Positions 1 through 8,612 are shown, numbered from the stretch's first letter. The stretch: 64,000 bases of DNA from CBDFKU01 sp965248975 (GCA_965248975.1 CBDFKU010000019.1:124001-188000), one strand, 5' to 3'. The notes: generated by a model not told the origin, from the letters alone. Translations and numbers: made by a program.

Positions 1-2
1 CC

Positions 3-1349
3 GGCCTTCTCACAGACCTCTACGAGCTCACCATGGCCCAGGCCTACTACCGGCAGGGGATGTTTTCCCCCGCCACCTTCAGCCTGATGATCCGCAACTA
101 CCCTCCGGACCGGGGCTACTTCGTTTCCGCCGGCCTGGAGGACGTGCTCCGGTATCTGGAGGCGTGGAGCTTCCCTCCTCAATCCATCGAGTACCTGGCA
201 TCCACCGGGATATTCTCCGCCGACTTCCTGGACTACCTGGGAGTACTCAAGTTCAGCGGCGACGCATGGGCCATCCCCGAGGGGAGGCTGTTCTTCAAGG
301 ACGAGCCCATCCTGGAGGTCACAGCTCCGATCATCGAGGCCCAGATAGTTGAGACCTACGTCATCAACCAGATAAACCTCCAGAGCCTCATCGCCACCAA
401 GGCCGCGCGGTGCACCTGGGCCGCCCGGGGCCGGGCACTGGTGGACTTCTCCTTCCGCCGCACCCAGGGCATCGACGCCGGGATAAAGGCAGCCCGGGCC
501 GCCTATGTGGCAGGCTTCCAGTCCAGCAGCAACGTGATGGCAGGCAAGCAGTACGGTATCCCGGTGTCCGGCACCATGGCCCACTCCTTTGTCAGCAGCC
601 ACGAGGACGAAGCCGACGCCTTCCGCCACTACGCGTCCAGCTTTCCCTATGGGTCCACCTTCCTGATAGACACCTACGACACCATCGCCGGAGCCGGGAA
701 GGCCGCGAAGGTTGCCAGGGAGATGGAAGCTTCGGGCCACCGCCTCCAGGCGGTGCGGCTGGACAGCGGAGACCTGGCCGCCTTGAGCCGTGAGGTCAGG
801 CGTATTCTGGATCGCGAGGGGCTGGACTACGTCCAGATATTTGCCAGCGGTGGCCTCGACGAGTACGATGTGGAAGGGTTGACCGGCGGGGGAACGCCCA
901 TAGACGCCTTCGGCATCGGCACCAAGCTAGGGGTATCCGACGACGCCCCCTGGTCCGACATGGCCTACAAGGTGGTGGAACACGCCGGGCGGCCCGTGCT
1001 CAAGCTGAGTACCGGGAAGCTATCCCTTCCGGGCAAGAAACAGGTTCTCCGGCTGCAGGACAACCAGGGAGCTTTCGCTGGAGATGTCATCGGCCTCAGG
1101 GAGGAACCGCAGGCCCGTGGCGAGCGGCTTCTGGAGAAGGTGATGGAAGCCGGGCAGATCCTGGACACTCTCCCCTCGCTGGACAAGATCAGAGGGCGTT
1201 TCAAAGAGGACTTCTCCCGGCTGGACGATCGGTTCAAGGGTTTACGGAATCCTCCCGAGTACCAGGTTACCCTGAGTCCCCGGCTCCAGGAGCTTGACGC
1301 AGTCGTTCGGATGCAGCAGGCGAGCAAGTCGGGCGGGGAACCGGGATAA
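3..1349 (+). CDS. pncB: nicotinate phosphoribosyltransferase, 5' end outside window
   Basis: This cytosolic enzyme makes nicotinate mononucleotide from nicotinate and PRPP with ATP use, in the NAD salvage (Preiss-Handler) pathway. The open frame runs back to the window edge and reads GLLTDLYELT just before the first ATG at 33. GLLTDLYELTMAQAYY is the usual N-terminus of the family, so the true start lies a few codons upstream of the window. Visible family signatures are VDFSFRRTQGIDAG, the GTMAHSFV segment with the histidine phosphorylated in this family, VRLDSGDLAAL, IFASGGLDEYDV and FGIGTKLGVS. About 450 residues in total is normal length. The fused ETF gene follows after 12 nt, so the two are probably cotranscribed. 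Identification is firm. Confidence 0.95.
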   Translation, partial: GLLTDLYELTMAQAYYRQGMFSPATFSLMIRNYPPDRGYFVSAGLEDVLRYLEAWSFPPQSIEYLASTGIFSADFLDYLGVLKFSGDAWAIPEGRLFFKDEPILEVTAPIIEAQIVETYVINQINLQSLIATKAARCTWAARGRALVDFSFRRTQGIDAGIKAARAAYVAGFQSSSNVMAGKQYGIPVSGTMAHSFVSSHEDEADAFRHYASSFPYGSTFLIDTYDTIAGAGKAAKVAREMEASGHRLQAVRLDSGDLAALSREVRRILDREGLDYVQIFASGGLDEYDVEGLTGGGTPIDAFGIGTKLGVSDDAPWSDMAYKVVEHAGRPVLKLSTGKLSLPGKKQVLRLQDNQGAFAGDVIGLREEPQARGERLLEKVMEAGQILDTLPSLDKIRGRFKEDFSRLDDRFKGLRNPPEYQVTLSPRLQELDAVVRMQQASKSGGEPG

Positions 1350-1361
1350 GGACGACGTGCC

Positions 1362-3203
1362 ATGAAAATAGCCGTGTGCATCAAACAGGTCCCCGTAGTC
1401 TCCCGCATACAGTTCGACTACGAGACCAGGACCATAATAAGGGAGGGCGTCCCCCTGGAAGTCAACTCCTTCGACCTGCTGGCCGTGGACGCGGCGGTGG
1501 AGCTGGCCGACCAGGATGGCGGCGAGGTGGTGGTTTTCACCATGGGGCCGCCGCAAGCCCGGAACGCCCTGATCCAGTGCCTGGCCATGGGAGCGCGCCG
1601 GGCGGTCCACCTGACCGATCGGGCTATGGCGGGCTCCGACACCCTGGCGACCGCCCGGACCCTGTCCTTGGCGCTAAAGCGCGAGCGGTTCGACCTCATC
1701 CTGTGCGGCAGGAACAGCACCGACGCCGAGACAGGCCAGGTGGGCCCGGAGATCGCGGAGCTGCTGCATCTCCCCTATGTGGGCAATGTGCGACGGCTGG
1801 AGCCCCTGCCGGGTGGCGGAGGCATCCTGGCGGAGCGAGTCACCGACGAAGGCCACGAGCTGATCCGCTGCCCGCTGCCGGCTCTGGTGAGCGTGGCCGA
1901 GGGCATAAAGGAAGAGCGGTTCCCCTCCCGGCAGGAGATGGAGGCCATCCGCCAGGACCCCGCCATCGAGGAGGTAGGTACGGCCCAGCTATCGGCCGAC
2001 GGGTCTCTATTCGGAGCTTCAGGCTCGCCGACTCTGGTGTCGGAGATCCGATTCCTGGAACCCCAGCGCTTGGGTGTCGTCATCGAGGAGGAGGACCCCA
2101 ACGCGGCGGCGCAGGCAGTCGCCGCCGGCCTGCGAGAACGGCTGGCCTCGGCCGCTCACGCTCCCACCAAGAGGCGGACCGGCTGGACCAGGTACCCCAG
2201 GCAGGCAGAGGGAGCCGTCTGGGTGGTCGCGGAAAGGGCCGGCTCGGGCCTGCGGAAGACCACCTTCGAGCTTCTGGGCAAGTCCAGGGAACTGGCGGAC
2301 CAAACCAGGGGTGGGGTGGTCGCGCTGCTCCTGGGCGGCGGAGACACCGAGGACGTAGAAGAGCTGGCGGCCCACGGAGCCGACAGGGTGCTGGTGCTGG
2401 GGGATGACTCGATGGGGCACCCGACGAGCCTCGCCGCCACCGCTGCTCTTGCCGGTGCCATCGAACAACGCGGACCTTACGCCGTCCTCTTCCCCTCCAC
2501 GGCCAACGGACGAGACCTGGCCTCTCGGGTCGCCGCACGTTTAGGATTGGGCCTAACGGGCGACTGTGTAGATCTGGAGATAAACGAAAATGGGGAGCTG
2601 GTCCAGCTCAAGCCGGCTCTGGGGGGCAACGTGGTGGCCCCCATACTGTCCAGAACCCGCCCCTACATGGCCACGCTGCGGCCCGGGCTGCTGCTCCCCC
2701 TGGAACCGGACCGAGGCCTGGAGACCGAAGTGGAATCCCTGGCAGCACCGGCATCCGGAGAACCGGACATCGAGGTTCTGGAAGTCCGGCGACAGGAGGA
2801 TGCAACGGGGCTGGCTCTGGAGGCCGCCACTACGGTCATAGGCGTGGGCATGGGTGTCGGGGGGCCAGAGAACCTGTCCGTGATCCAAGAACTTGCCGCG
2901 TCCATCGGAGCTGCGGTGGCCGCCACCCGCAACGTCACCGATGCAGGCTGGATGCCCAGGCAGGTACAGGTCGGTCTAACGGGGCGGGCCATCGCTCCCC
3001 GGCTGTACATCGCCGTGGGAATCAGAGGGGATTTCAACCACACGGTGGGGGTCCAGAGGGCGGGCACGATTGTGGCAGTAAACAACAACCCCAACCCCCG
3101 CCGCTCCCCGATCCTGCAAGCCGCCGATTTTACCGTCATCGGCGACTGGCAGACCTACCTGCCGCCGCTGGTGGAGGCATTAAAGCTTATACTGGCGGAA
3201 TAA
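1362..3203 (+). CDS. electron transfer flavoprotein, fused beta-alpha subunits
   Basis: ETF accepts electrons from acyl-CoA and related dehydrogenases and passes them to a quinone oxidoreductase or bifurcating partner in the cytosol. Residues 1-250 are an ETF beta subunit (MKIAVCIKQVP start, LILCGRNSTDAETGQVGPEIAE signature). Residues about 285-613 are an ETF alpha subunit, with a nucleotide-binding N-half (VLFPSTANGRDLASRVAARLG) and the C-terminal FAD domain (VGLTGRAIAPRLYIAVGIRG, then VNNNPNPRRSPI, close to the usual TNxDPxAPIF). The parts are normally separate genes, etfB and etfA, of about 260 and 320 residues. Here one uninterrupted chain of 613 residues has both, with no stop or restart at the joint. 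The ATG at 1362 is preceded by GGACGACGTGCC, a weak ribosome site. Which dehydrogenase it serves cannot be told here. Confidence 0.92.
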   Translation: MKIAVCIKQVPVVSRIQFDYETRTIIREGVPLEVNSFDLLAVDAAVELADQDGGEVVVFTMGPPQARNALIQCLAMGARRAVHLTDRAMAGSDTLATARTLSLALKRERFDLILCGRNSTDAETGQVGPEIAELLHLPYVGNVRRLEPLPGGGGILAERVTDEGHELIRCPLPALVSVAEGIKEERFPSRQEMEAIRQDPAIEEVGTAQLSADGSLFGASGSPTLVSEIRFLEPQRLGVVIEEEDPNAAAQAVAAGLRERLASAAHAPTKRRTGWTRYPRQAEGAVWVVAERAGSGLRKTTFELLGKSRELADQTRGGVVALLLGGGDTEDVEELAAHGADRVLVLGDDSMGHPTSLAATAALAGAIEQRGPYAVLFPSTANGRDLASRVAARLGLGLTGDCVDLEINENGELVQLKPALGGNVVAPILSRTRPYMATLRPGLLLPLEPDRGLETEVESLAAPASGEPDIEVLEVRRQEDATGLALEAATTVIGVGMGVGGPENLSVIQELAASIGAAVAATRNVTDAGWMPRQVQVGLTGRAIAPRLYIAVGIRGDFNHTVGVQRAGTIVAVNNNPNPRRSPILQAADFTVIGDWQTYLPPLVEALKLILAE

Positions 3204-3252
3204 CCGATCGGGAACTCATGAGCGACAACGGAAGCTACGGGGAGGGCTATTT

Positions 3253-3456
3253 ATGAATTACAGACGGCTTCGGGCAAAATACCAAGAGAACGTGCTTAAA
3301 CCGGAACGTCCCCTCGATCTGCCTGAGGGAGCCGAGGTAACGGTCGTGATCCTTCCGGCTTTCCGATCTTTCTGCGGGATTCTAGCAGAAGTCAAGGCGG
3401 ATAGTGTGACACTCCAGCACCAGGTGAAGGAACACTGGGGGCCAGATGTTAATTGA
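3253..3456 (+). CDS. AF2212-type (DUF104) antitoxin
   Basis: A 67-residue protein beginning MNYRRLRAKYQENVLKPERP followed by LDLPEGAEVTV. This pattern (short basic start, VLKP, LDLPEG) is that of AF2212/DUF104 antitoxins that pair with PIN-domain RNases. The ATG follows the strong ribosome site GGGGAGGG. The 3' end overlaps the start of the PIN gene at 3446 by 11 nt, the usual antitoxin-first order with translational coupling. The C-terminal half (from about residue 38) looks less typical and may carry toxin-binding residues. Family assignment is from sequence pattern only. Confidence 0.75.
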   Translation: MNYRRLRAKYQENVLKPERPLDLPEGAEVTVVILPAFRSFCGILAEVKADSVTLQHQVKEHWGPDVN

Positions 3457-3843
3457 TACCAACATCTTCCTTGAAGTCTTTCTGGATCAGGATCGAGCAA
3501 CGGAATGCTTGAACTTCCAAGACAAAGCAGAAAGGGGTGAAGTTCAAGGTTTCATGACAGATTCCACCGCTCATAGCCTTGCCGTCGTTCTAGAAAGAGC
3601 TGGCATGAGTCACGTCTCACCAGATCTGTTCGACTCCCTTTCAGCTTTTCAGGGCCTCAACCTGTTACACGCTTCTTTACAAGAGCACTCAGAGATCGCC
3701 CACCTCGCCACGAGTATGGGGCTGGATTTTGATGATGCCTACCAGGCCTATTTCGCCCTAGGATGAAGGTGCCGATCGTTGGTTTCGACCGACATTTTGA
3801 TGCTGTGAGCGACCGGCGTGAGCCCAAGGATTACCTCTCGTAA
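3446..3843 (+). pseudogene. PIN-domain toxin RNase (VapC-like), frameshifted near its C-terminus
   Basis: The first frame (3446-3766, 106 residues) starts MLIDTNIFLEVFLDQD, the first acidic cluster of PIN-domain ribonucleases. It continues to DFDDAYQAYFALG, which holds the later acidic residues, and then meets TGA. The +1 frame from 3763 reads MKVPIVGFDRHFDAVSDRREPKDYLS and stops at 3843. IVGFDRHFD is the expected C-terminal PIN strand with its last metal-binding aspartate. One base gained or lost near 3760 therefore separates the final ~25 residues. The gene follows and overlaps the antitoxin gene. If the shift is real, toxicity is probably lost, since the last acidic residue completes the metal site. 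If it is an assembly error, the pair is intact. Confidence 0.8.
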
Positions 3844-3880
3844 AGATGACTTACGTTGGTAGCCCAACTAAGGAGGACCT

Positions 3881-4744
3881 ATGAGAGTCGGTTTCGTGGG
3901 GCTGGGCAGGATGGGCATGCCCATGTCGAGACGGCTGTTGGACCGGGGATTCCACCTCACCGTCCACAACCGCAGCCAGGGGAAGGTGGACGAGTTGGCC
4001 CGGCTCGGTGCCTACCCCGCCGGGTCACCCGAGGAGGTGGTCCGCGACTCCGACCTGATCCTTACCTGCCTGCCCGACGTGCCCACGGTGGAGGAGGTGT
4101 ATTTCGGCGAGGCCGGAATCCTGCTGGCCGCAGTGCCCGGCCAGGTTATGGTGGACCACAGTACGGTGGCTCCTTCGACATCGAAGAGGATTGCGCAGGC
4201 AGCGGAGAATCGGGGCACCCGTTTCCTCGATGCCCCGATAAGCGGGGGAGTCGAGAGGGCCGCCGATGGAACCCTTACCATCATGGCAGGCGGCGACACC
4301 GATGCCTTCCAGCGGGCCCTGCCGGCCTTCGAGGCCTTCGGGACGAACCTGCGCCACGTCGGTCCCAGCGGCTCCGGCAGCGTCGTCAAGCTGGTGAACC
4401 AGCTACTGGTGGGCATCCACTCTCTGGCGGCAGCGGAGGCGCTGCTGCTGGGGACCAGGGCGGGAGCCGACCCCCGGGTGCTGATGGAGATACTGGGGAC
4501 CAGCTGGGGAGCCAGCTTCATGCTTTCGCGGAATTGGCCGGTGATGGTGGAACGTGACTTCGAGAACGCCAGGGCGCCCCTCCGGTTGGTTGCGAAGGAC
4601 ATGGGGCTGATAGAGGACTTCGCCAGAGACATCGGGTCTCCTATCCCGCTGGGGGACCGAACGCTAGAGGTGATACGGGAAGCCATCGCCGGAGGTATGG
4701 CGGAGCTGGACGTATCCTGCCTCGTCCTGCCCCTTGAGACCTAG
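3881..4744 (+). CDS. 3-hydroxyisobutyrate dehydrogenase-like NAD(P)-dependent oxidoreductase
   Basis: A beta-hydroxyacid dehydrogenase of 287 residues, the usual length. The N-terminal Rossmann domain opens with VGFVGLGRMGMPMSRRLL (GxGxMG dinucleotide loop). Then come VDHSTVAPSTSKRIA and FLDAPISGGVERAADGTLTIMAGG (substrate loop), and GSVVKLVNQLLVG, whose lysine is the catalytic base. The ATG at 3881 has a clear ribosome site, AAGGAGG, 6 nt upstream. The substrate could be 3-hydroxyisobutyrate, tartronate semialdehyde, glyoxylate or another small hydroxyacid; motifs do not separate these. Its stop codon shares the palindrome CTAG (4741-4744) with the stop of the convergent DUF4392 gene. Confidence 0.88.
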   Translation: MRVGFVGLGRMGMPMSRRLLDRGFHLTVHNRSQGKVDELARLGAYPAGSPEEVVRDSDLILTCLPDVPTVEEVYFGEAGILLAAVPGQVMVDHSTVAPSTSKRIAQAAENRGTRFLDAPISGGVERAADGTLTIMAGGDTDAFQRALPAFEAFGTNLRHVGPSGSGSVVKLVNQLLVGIHSLAAAEALLLGTRAGADPRVLMEILGTSWGASFMLSRNWPVMVERDFENARAPLRLVAKDMGLIEDFARDIGSPIPLGDRTLEVIREAIAGGMAELDVSCLVLPLET

Positions 4745-5610
4745 CCCTCGAGCTTCGGCGAATCCAGTGTCTTTGTCAGTAGCTCGTGCAGGCGCCATAA
4801 CGCGTGTCCATGCTCTTCGAGGTCCATGCCGTCCACGGAATAGCGGCTTTCCCCCAACACGCCGTCCACGGCCCCCAGGTCTACGATTCGTCGTATCAGG
4901 GCGGTTTCCTCGCCCGGGTCCGGGAGGCAGTTCCGGCCGATCAAACGAGACAGGGCCGCCACCAACCCATAGCCGCCCCAGTTGGAGGTGCTGGAGATCA
5001 CGAGATGGGTTGTGCCTATGACGGCCGGCTGGGGCGGCAGGGTGGGCACTTCCGGGATGCACCACGCCAGGTTTCCCATGCCGATCTCGTTGCCCCCGTC
5101 CCCGATACCTATGGTGCGGGGGTGGCGCGAAAACAGGTGGTCGATCCTGGCGGTATGGGGCGATATGTCCACGCCACGCATGTTGAGGTACTCTCCACTC
5201 CTTGTGGGTCCGCACCTCTCGATGGATATGAGCAGGGACGGGTTCAGCTCCCCCAGCAGCACCGAGGCGAACCGGGCGCTGACTTCCTCGTCACCTATCG
5301 GAAAGTCCACAACCTGGGCCTTCGAGCCCACGAAGGGCTCCAGGACAGGCAGGCTGTAGCGGTCGGTGACATAGACTACCTTCCTGCCCAGGGCCTCCAT
5401 GGCCCTTCCCAGGGCCAGCGCGCCGGGAGGGCCGTCGGTCTCGGGTGCCCCGGCGGCGAAGATGTAGAATCCCGTGGCTATCATCACGAGTCCGGGGCTG
5501 TCCATGGCGAACGCCGCCGCCCGGGTGCAGTAGTCGGACGGCAGGTGGGGCCTCAGCGCGGCCACCCCCCGTTTATCGTTATCCAGGATGATGTCTTCGA
5601 TGGTCGGCAT
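4741..5610 (-). CDS. DUF4392 protein, D-glutamate cyclase C-terminal-type
   Basis: A 289-residue cytosolic protein matching the DUF4392 domain found in the C-terminal half of mitochondrial D-glutamate cyclase (DGLUCY), which converts D-glutamate to 5-oxo-D-proline. Visible segments are VMIATGFYIFAAGAPETDGPPGA, SIERCGPTRSGEYLNMRGVDIS and GIGDGGNEIGMGNL, the last a strongly conserved glycine/acidic stretch. I chose the ATG at 5610 (MPTIEDII) because it has an AGGA site upstream; an upstream ATG at 5640 lacks one. The DUF1445 gene lies 91 nt upstream on the same strand. The two together correspond to the two halves of the eukaryotic fusion, so they likely form one enzyme system. The enzymatic role in bacteria is inference. 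Confidence 0.85.
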   Translation of the reverse strand: MPTIEDIILDNDKRGVAALRPHLPSDYCTRAAAFAMDSPGLVMIATGFYIFAAGAPETDGPPGALALGRAMEALGRKVVYVTDRYSLPVLEPFVGSKAQVVDFPIGDEEVSARFASVLLGELNPSLLISIERCGPTRSGEYLNMRGVDISPHTARIDHLFSRHPRTIGIGDGGNEIGMGNLAWCIPEVPTLPPQPAVIGTTHLVISSTSNWGGYGLVAALSRLIGRNCLPDPGEETALIRRIVDLGAVDGVLGESRYSVDGMDLEEHGHALWRLHELLTKTLDSPKLEG

Positions 5611-5701
5611 GCTTTTCCTGATAAGACCACTGAAGCCCAAAGACGCTGAGGCAGTATTTGAACCTCTCCAGATCTCGGAGTCTCTGTGGCCAATTCCGAG
5701 C

Positions 5702-6493
5702 CTAAAGTACGGCCAGGTCCTCGTCCCGCCTGTCGGTGACGAACATGTGGCCCGGCGAGTGGGTGATCATGAAGAGAGGCTTGCATTTGAGAGCCACCGC
5801 CTGGGGAGTGACGCCGCAGGCCCAGAACACGGGCACCTCACCATCTCTTATTTCGGTGGGCTCCCCGAAGTCGGGCGTAGCGATGTCCCGCACGCCGATG
5901 GCCGATGGGTCTCCGATGTGAACGGGGGCCCCATGCACCGAGGGGAACCTGGAGGTAACCTGGACCGCCCGCACTATCTGGCTACGCTGGATCGGGCGCA
6001 TGCTCACCACCAGCGGCCCGGAGAAGGCGCCGGCGGGGGTGGTCTCGACGCTGGTGACGTACATGGACACGTTCTTTCCCTCCTCCACGTGGCGGAGGGG
6101 AATCCCGGCGTTCATCAGCGCATTCTCAAAGGAAAAGCTGCAACCCAGTAGAAAGGACACCAGGTCCTCTCGCCATAAGGCCTGGACGTCGTCCACCTCT
6201 TCCGGCTCTCCCGCACGATAGACCCGGTACCTGGGGAGATCGGTGCGCAGATCCGCTCCCGGAGCCATGGACGTCGGTTCGACCCGGCCCGGCTCAAGGA
6301 CCTCCAGCAGCGGGCAGGGTTTGGGGTTGCGCTGGCAGAAAAGGAGGAAGTCGAAGGCCTGGTCCCGAGGCAGGATCACCAGGTTCGCCTGAACGTGGCC
6401 CGGCGCCAGACCGGCCGTCACCCCCTTCCATTCACCGGAGCGGACCAGCCTCCTTACTTCAGTAGGAGTCCCGGGCATTGTCTTCGTGCTCAT
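5702..6493 (-). CDS. DUF1445 / YcsI-type putative hydro-lyase, D-glutamate cyclase N-terminal-type
   Basis: A 263-residue protein of the DUF1445 (YcsI) family, close to the usual 260-270. Diagnostic stretches are GLAPGHVQANLVILP, FLLFCQRNPKPCPLLEV, FLLGCSFSFENALMNAGIP, VSMRPI, and the C-terminal VFWACGVTPQAVAL followed by MITHSPGHMFVTD. The start is ATG 6493 (MSTKTMPG); the frame is open for 47 codons upstream but that stretch is not family-like. Bacterial members are often annotated only as putative hydro-lyases. The same domain is the N-terminal half of mammalian D-glutamate cyclase, whose other half, DUF4392, is the next gene downstream. A role in D-glutamate or pyroglutamate turnover is inferred from that pairing. 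Confidence 0.87.
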   Translation of the reverse strand: MSTKTMPGTPTEVRRLVRSGEWKGVTAGLAPGHVQANLVILPRDQAFDFLLFCQRNPKPCPLLEVLEPGRVEPTSMAPGADLRTDLPRYRVYRAGEPEEVDDVQALWREDLVSFLLGCSFSFENALMNAGIPLRHVEEGKNVSMYVTSVETTPAGAFSGPLVVSMRPIQRSQIVRAVQVTSRFPSVHGAPVHIGDPSAIGVRDIATPDFGEPTEIRDGEVPVFWACGVTPQAVALKCKPLFMITHSPGHMFVTDRRDEDLAVL

Positions 6494-6735
6494 GCGATGC
6501 CCCCGTTTTGAATTCCCTCGAGGTTCCGGCGGCGCCATCCAGCGGATGCCAACATGCTTCTGGTTGGCATCATATCCCCGGACCCAAGGCACGGTCAATC
6601 CCGACCGATCCAAACCTCGTCCGTCCAGGCTCATTCGCCGAGAGCTGCGGCCGGATCCGAGCGGTGTTGTGAATTTCGATGGCCCCTTTGATATACTACC
6701 CTTGAGTATCTGCTCGCCGACATCGAGAAAGAGCC

Positions 6736-7407
6736 GTGTACCACGTATTCATACTAACAGGCCGTCGGTCCGAGGACGGGGTCTTGCGTGAGGCCGTCGA
6801 ATCAGAAGGCATCGCCTACGAGCTCGGCATCGAGGACGACCTCGACCGCCTGGGAAACGGCGCCCTCGGCTCGGGCCCGGACGCGGTGTTGCTGGACCTG
6901 GACTCTCTGGACCAGGACTGGAGCAAGGACGCCGCCGCTCGCTGCAGACAGATGGGGTTGCCGGTGATCGCAGTAGTGTCGGAGCGCGCGTCGGGCTACG
7001 ACTTATCTGTGAGCCTCGACGATTTCATTCTGCAACCCCTTCGCCCCGGCGAGCTATCACTGCGGGTTGGCCAGGCCGTGGCCAAGACCTCGGGCTCTCA
7101 GAACAATCACGTGCTGAAGGTGGGCGATCTTCTTATAGACACAGAGCGCTACGAGATCCGGGTCGCAGGTAGGAAAGTCGTCCTCACCTTCAAGGAGTAC
7201 CAACTGCTGCTTGTACTAGCATCCAACCCGGGCAGGGTGTACACGAGGGACTCCCTGCTCAGCCAGGTTTGGGGCTACGACTACTTCGGCGGCACCAGGA
7301 CGGTGGACGTGCATATACGACGTCTGCGCTCGAAAATCGAAGACGCCGGCCACTCCTTCATCGAGACCATCTGGAACGTGGGCTACCGCTTCAAAGGACC
7401 CTCGTAA
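6736..7407 (+). CDS. OmpR-type winged-helix response regulator with atypical receiver
   Basis: A 223-residue regulator. The receiver-like N-terminal domain (1-115) keeps AVLLDLDSL, the aspartate position. It lacks the acidic pair after the first strand (VFILTGRRSED), and the conserved lysine before the C-terminal helix is replaced (FILQPLRPGEL, where KP is usual). The C-terminal winged helix (about 128-221) is textbook: LTFKEYQLLLVLASNPGRVYTR, VDVHIRRLRSKI, TIWNVGYRF. It begins with GTG at 6736. No histidine kinase gene is adjacent, which with the altered receiver suggests control without classical phosphorylation. A weak promoter-like TATACT lies at 6692-6697. Targets are unknown. Confidence 0.88.
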   Translation: MYHVFILTGRRSEDGVLREAVESEGIAYELGIEDDLDRLGNGALGSGPDAVLLDLDSLDQDWSKDAAARCRQMGLPVIAVVSERASGYDLSVSLDDFILQPLRPGELSLRVGQAVAKTSGSQNNHVLKVGDLLIDTERYEIRVAGRKVVLTFKEYQLLLVLASNPGRVYTRDSLLSQVWGYDYFGGTRTVDVHIRRLRSKIEDAGHSFIETIWNVGYRFKGPS

Positions 7408-7433
7408 AGCACCGAGACCCCCGGTACTACAAC

Positions 7434-8612
7434 CTAGCGCACCCGCCGACCTCCCAGGTACACCGCCCAGATGTTACGCAGGGCACCGGGGTCGGAGTGG
7501 GGATCGCCGTCGATGAGGACCATATCCGCCTGCTTGCCCACCTCGATGGTCCCAACCTGGTCCTGGATTCCCAGCAGGTTGGCTGCCACGCGGGTGGAGG
7601 ACTCTACGGCGGCCTTAGGGCTCATCCCGGCGTCCACCATATACTCGATCTCCTGTACAATGAAACCGTGGCGGGCGTGAGAGCCGCCGGCATCGGTGCC
7701 CGTGGCTATCTTCACTCCCGCGTCCATGGCTCGGCGAAAGCTGGCCCGGTTGGCCTCGCTCATGCTCTCTCGAAAGGCGATGGCCTCCGACGACGCTCCC
7801 GAGATCTCCTCCAAATGGCGGGGCATCACCCAGGGCGACATGGTCGGCACGTAGTAGACACCTTTCTCTGCCATCAGGCGCACTGTCTCGCCCTCCAGGT
7901 GAGTGCCGTGCTCGATGGAGTCGACCCCGGCCTCCGCCGCCTGTCGCGCCGCTTCGGCTCCCAGGCAGTGGGCCGCGATCTTCAGCCCCGCTTCGTGGGC
8001 CGTGTTAGCGGCTGCCTCCAGAATCTCCACTCCGATAGTGCCGTAGAACTCCCCATCGGGTCTGCGCCCGTTAGCTCCCACCTTGATAAGCCCGGCGCCC
8101 CGTTCGATCATCTCCCGTATCGCCAGGATCAGGTCCTCCCGGGTCTCTGTGAGCCTGGTCAGGGCCGCGGGCCAGGTTCCGGGGAACTGCAGCCACTCTC
8201 CCGCGGCCAGAATCCGGGGCCCCAAGGCAGCCCCCGAAGCGGTGTCCTGGGCCACCTTGATGCTGACCCCGAACCGGGAGCCCACGTCCCTGGCCGAGGT
8301 TACGCCCGACATCAAGGCCCGCCGGGCATTGTCCGTAGCCCTGAGGGTAAACACCTCGGCGCTGTCTTCCAGCAGTCGATTCATGTTGTCCAGGCCACCG
8401 TCCCCGCTTAAATGCTCGTGGCAATCGATCATGCCGGGGATCAGTGTGAGACCTTCCCCGTTGATATCTTCCAGGTGCCCACGGCTCCTGGGGCGCGCCG
8501 TCTCCTCGCCGATCCAGCTGATCACCCCGTTGGTGACCACCAGGCTGACCCTGGCTTGGGGATCGGCTCCTGTGCCGTCGATGAGCCGCGTGTTCCGGAT
8601 CACCAGGTTCAT
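7434..8612 (-). CDS. metal-dependent amidohydrolase (imidazolonepropionase/prolidase-like)
   Basis: A 392-residue amidohydrolase-superfamily enzyme with a TIM barrel and small beta-sandwich flanks. The metal ligands are visible in order: DCHEHL (HxH on strand 1), GLIKVGANG (probable carboxylated lysine), AAHCLG and EHGTHL (histidines), and ATGTDAGG (catalytic aspartate on strand 8). The C-terminal VGTIEVGKQADMVLIDGDP closes the sandwich domain. ATG 8612 (MNLVIRNTRLIDG) is taken as start because it follows GGGAGGGTGAC; an upstream in-frame ATG at 8642 lacks a site. Substrates in this branch range from Xaa-Pro dipeptides to cyclic amides and pesticides, so none is assigned. It is convergent with the regulator gene. 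Confidence 0.88.
   Translation of the reverse strand: MNLVIRNTRLIDGTGADPQARVSLVVTNGVISWIGEETARPRSRGHLEDINGEGLTLIPGMIDCHEHLSGDGGLDNMNRLLEDSAEVFTLRATDNARRALMSGVTSARDVGSRFGVSIKVAQDTASGAALGPRILAAGEWLQFPGTWPAALTRLTETREDLILAIREMIERGAGLIKVGANGRRPDGEFYGTIGVEILEAAANTAHEAGLKIAAHCLGAEAARQAAEAGVDSIEHGTHLEGETVRLMAEKGVYYVPTMSPWVMPRHLEEISGASSEAIAFRESMSEANRASFRRAMDAGVKIATGTDAGGSHARHGFIVQEIEYMVDAGMSPKAAVESSTRVAANLLGIQDQVGTIEVGKQADMVLIDGDPHSDPGALRNIWAVYLGGRRVR

Noticed and set aside
1376..2407. 343-codon frame inside the ETF gene, plus strand, other frame
   Set aside because: Shadow frame in GC-rich coding DNA; composition is Gly/Arg/Pro-biased and no family is seen.
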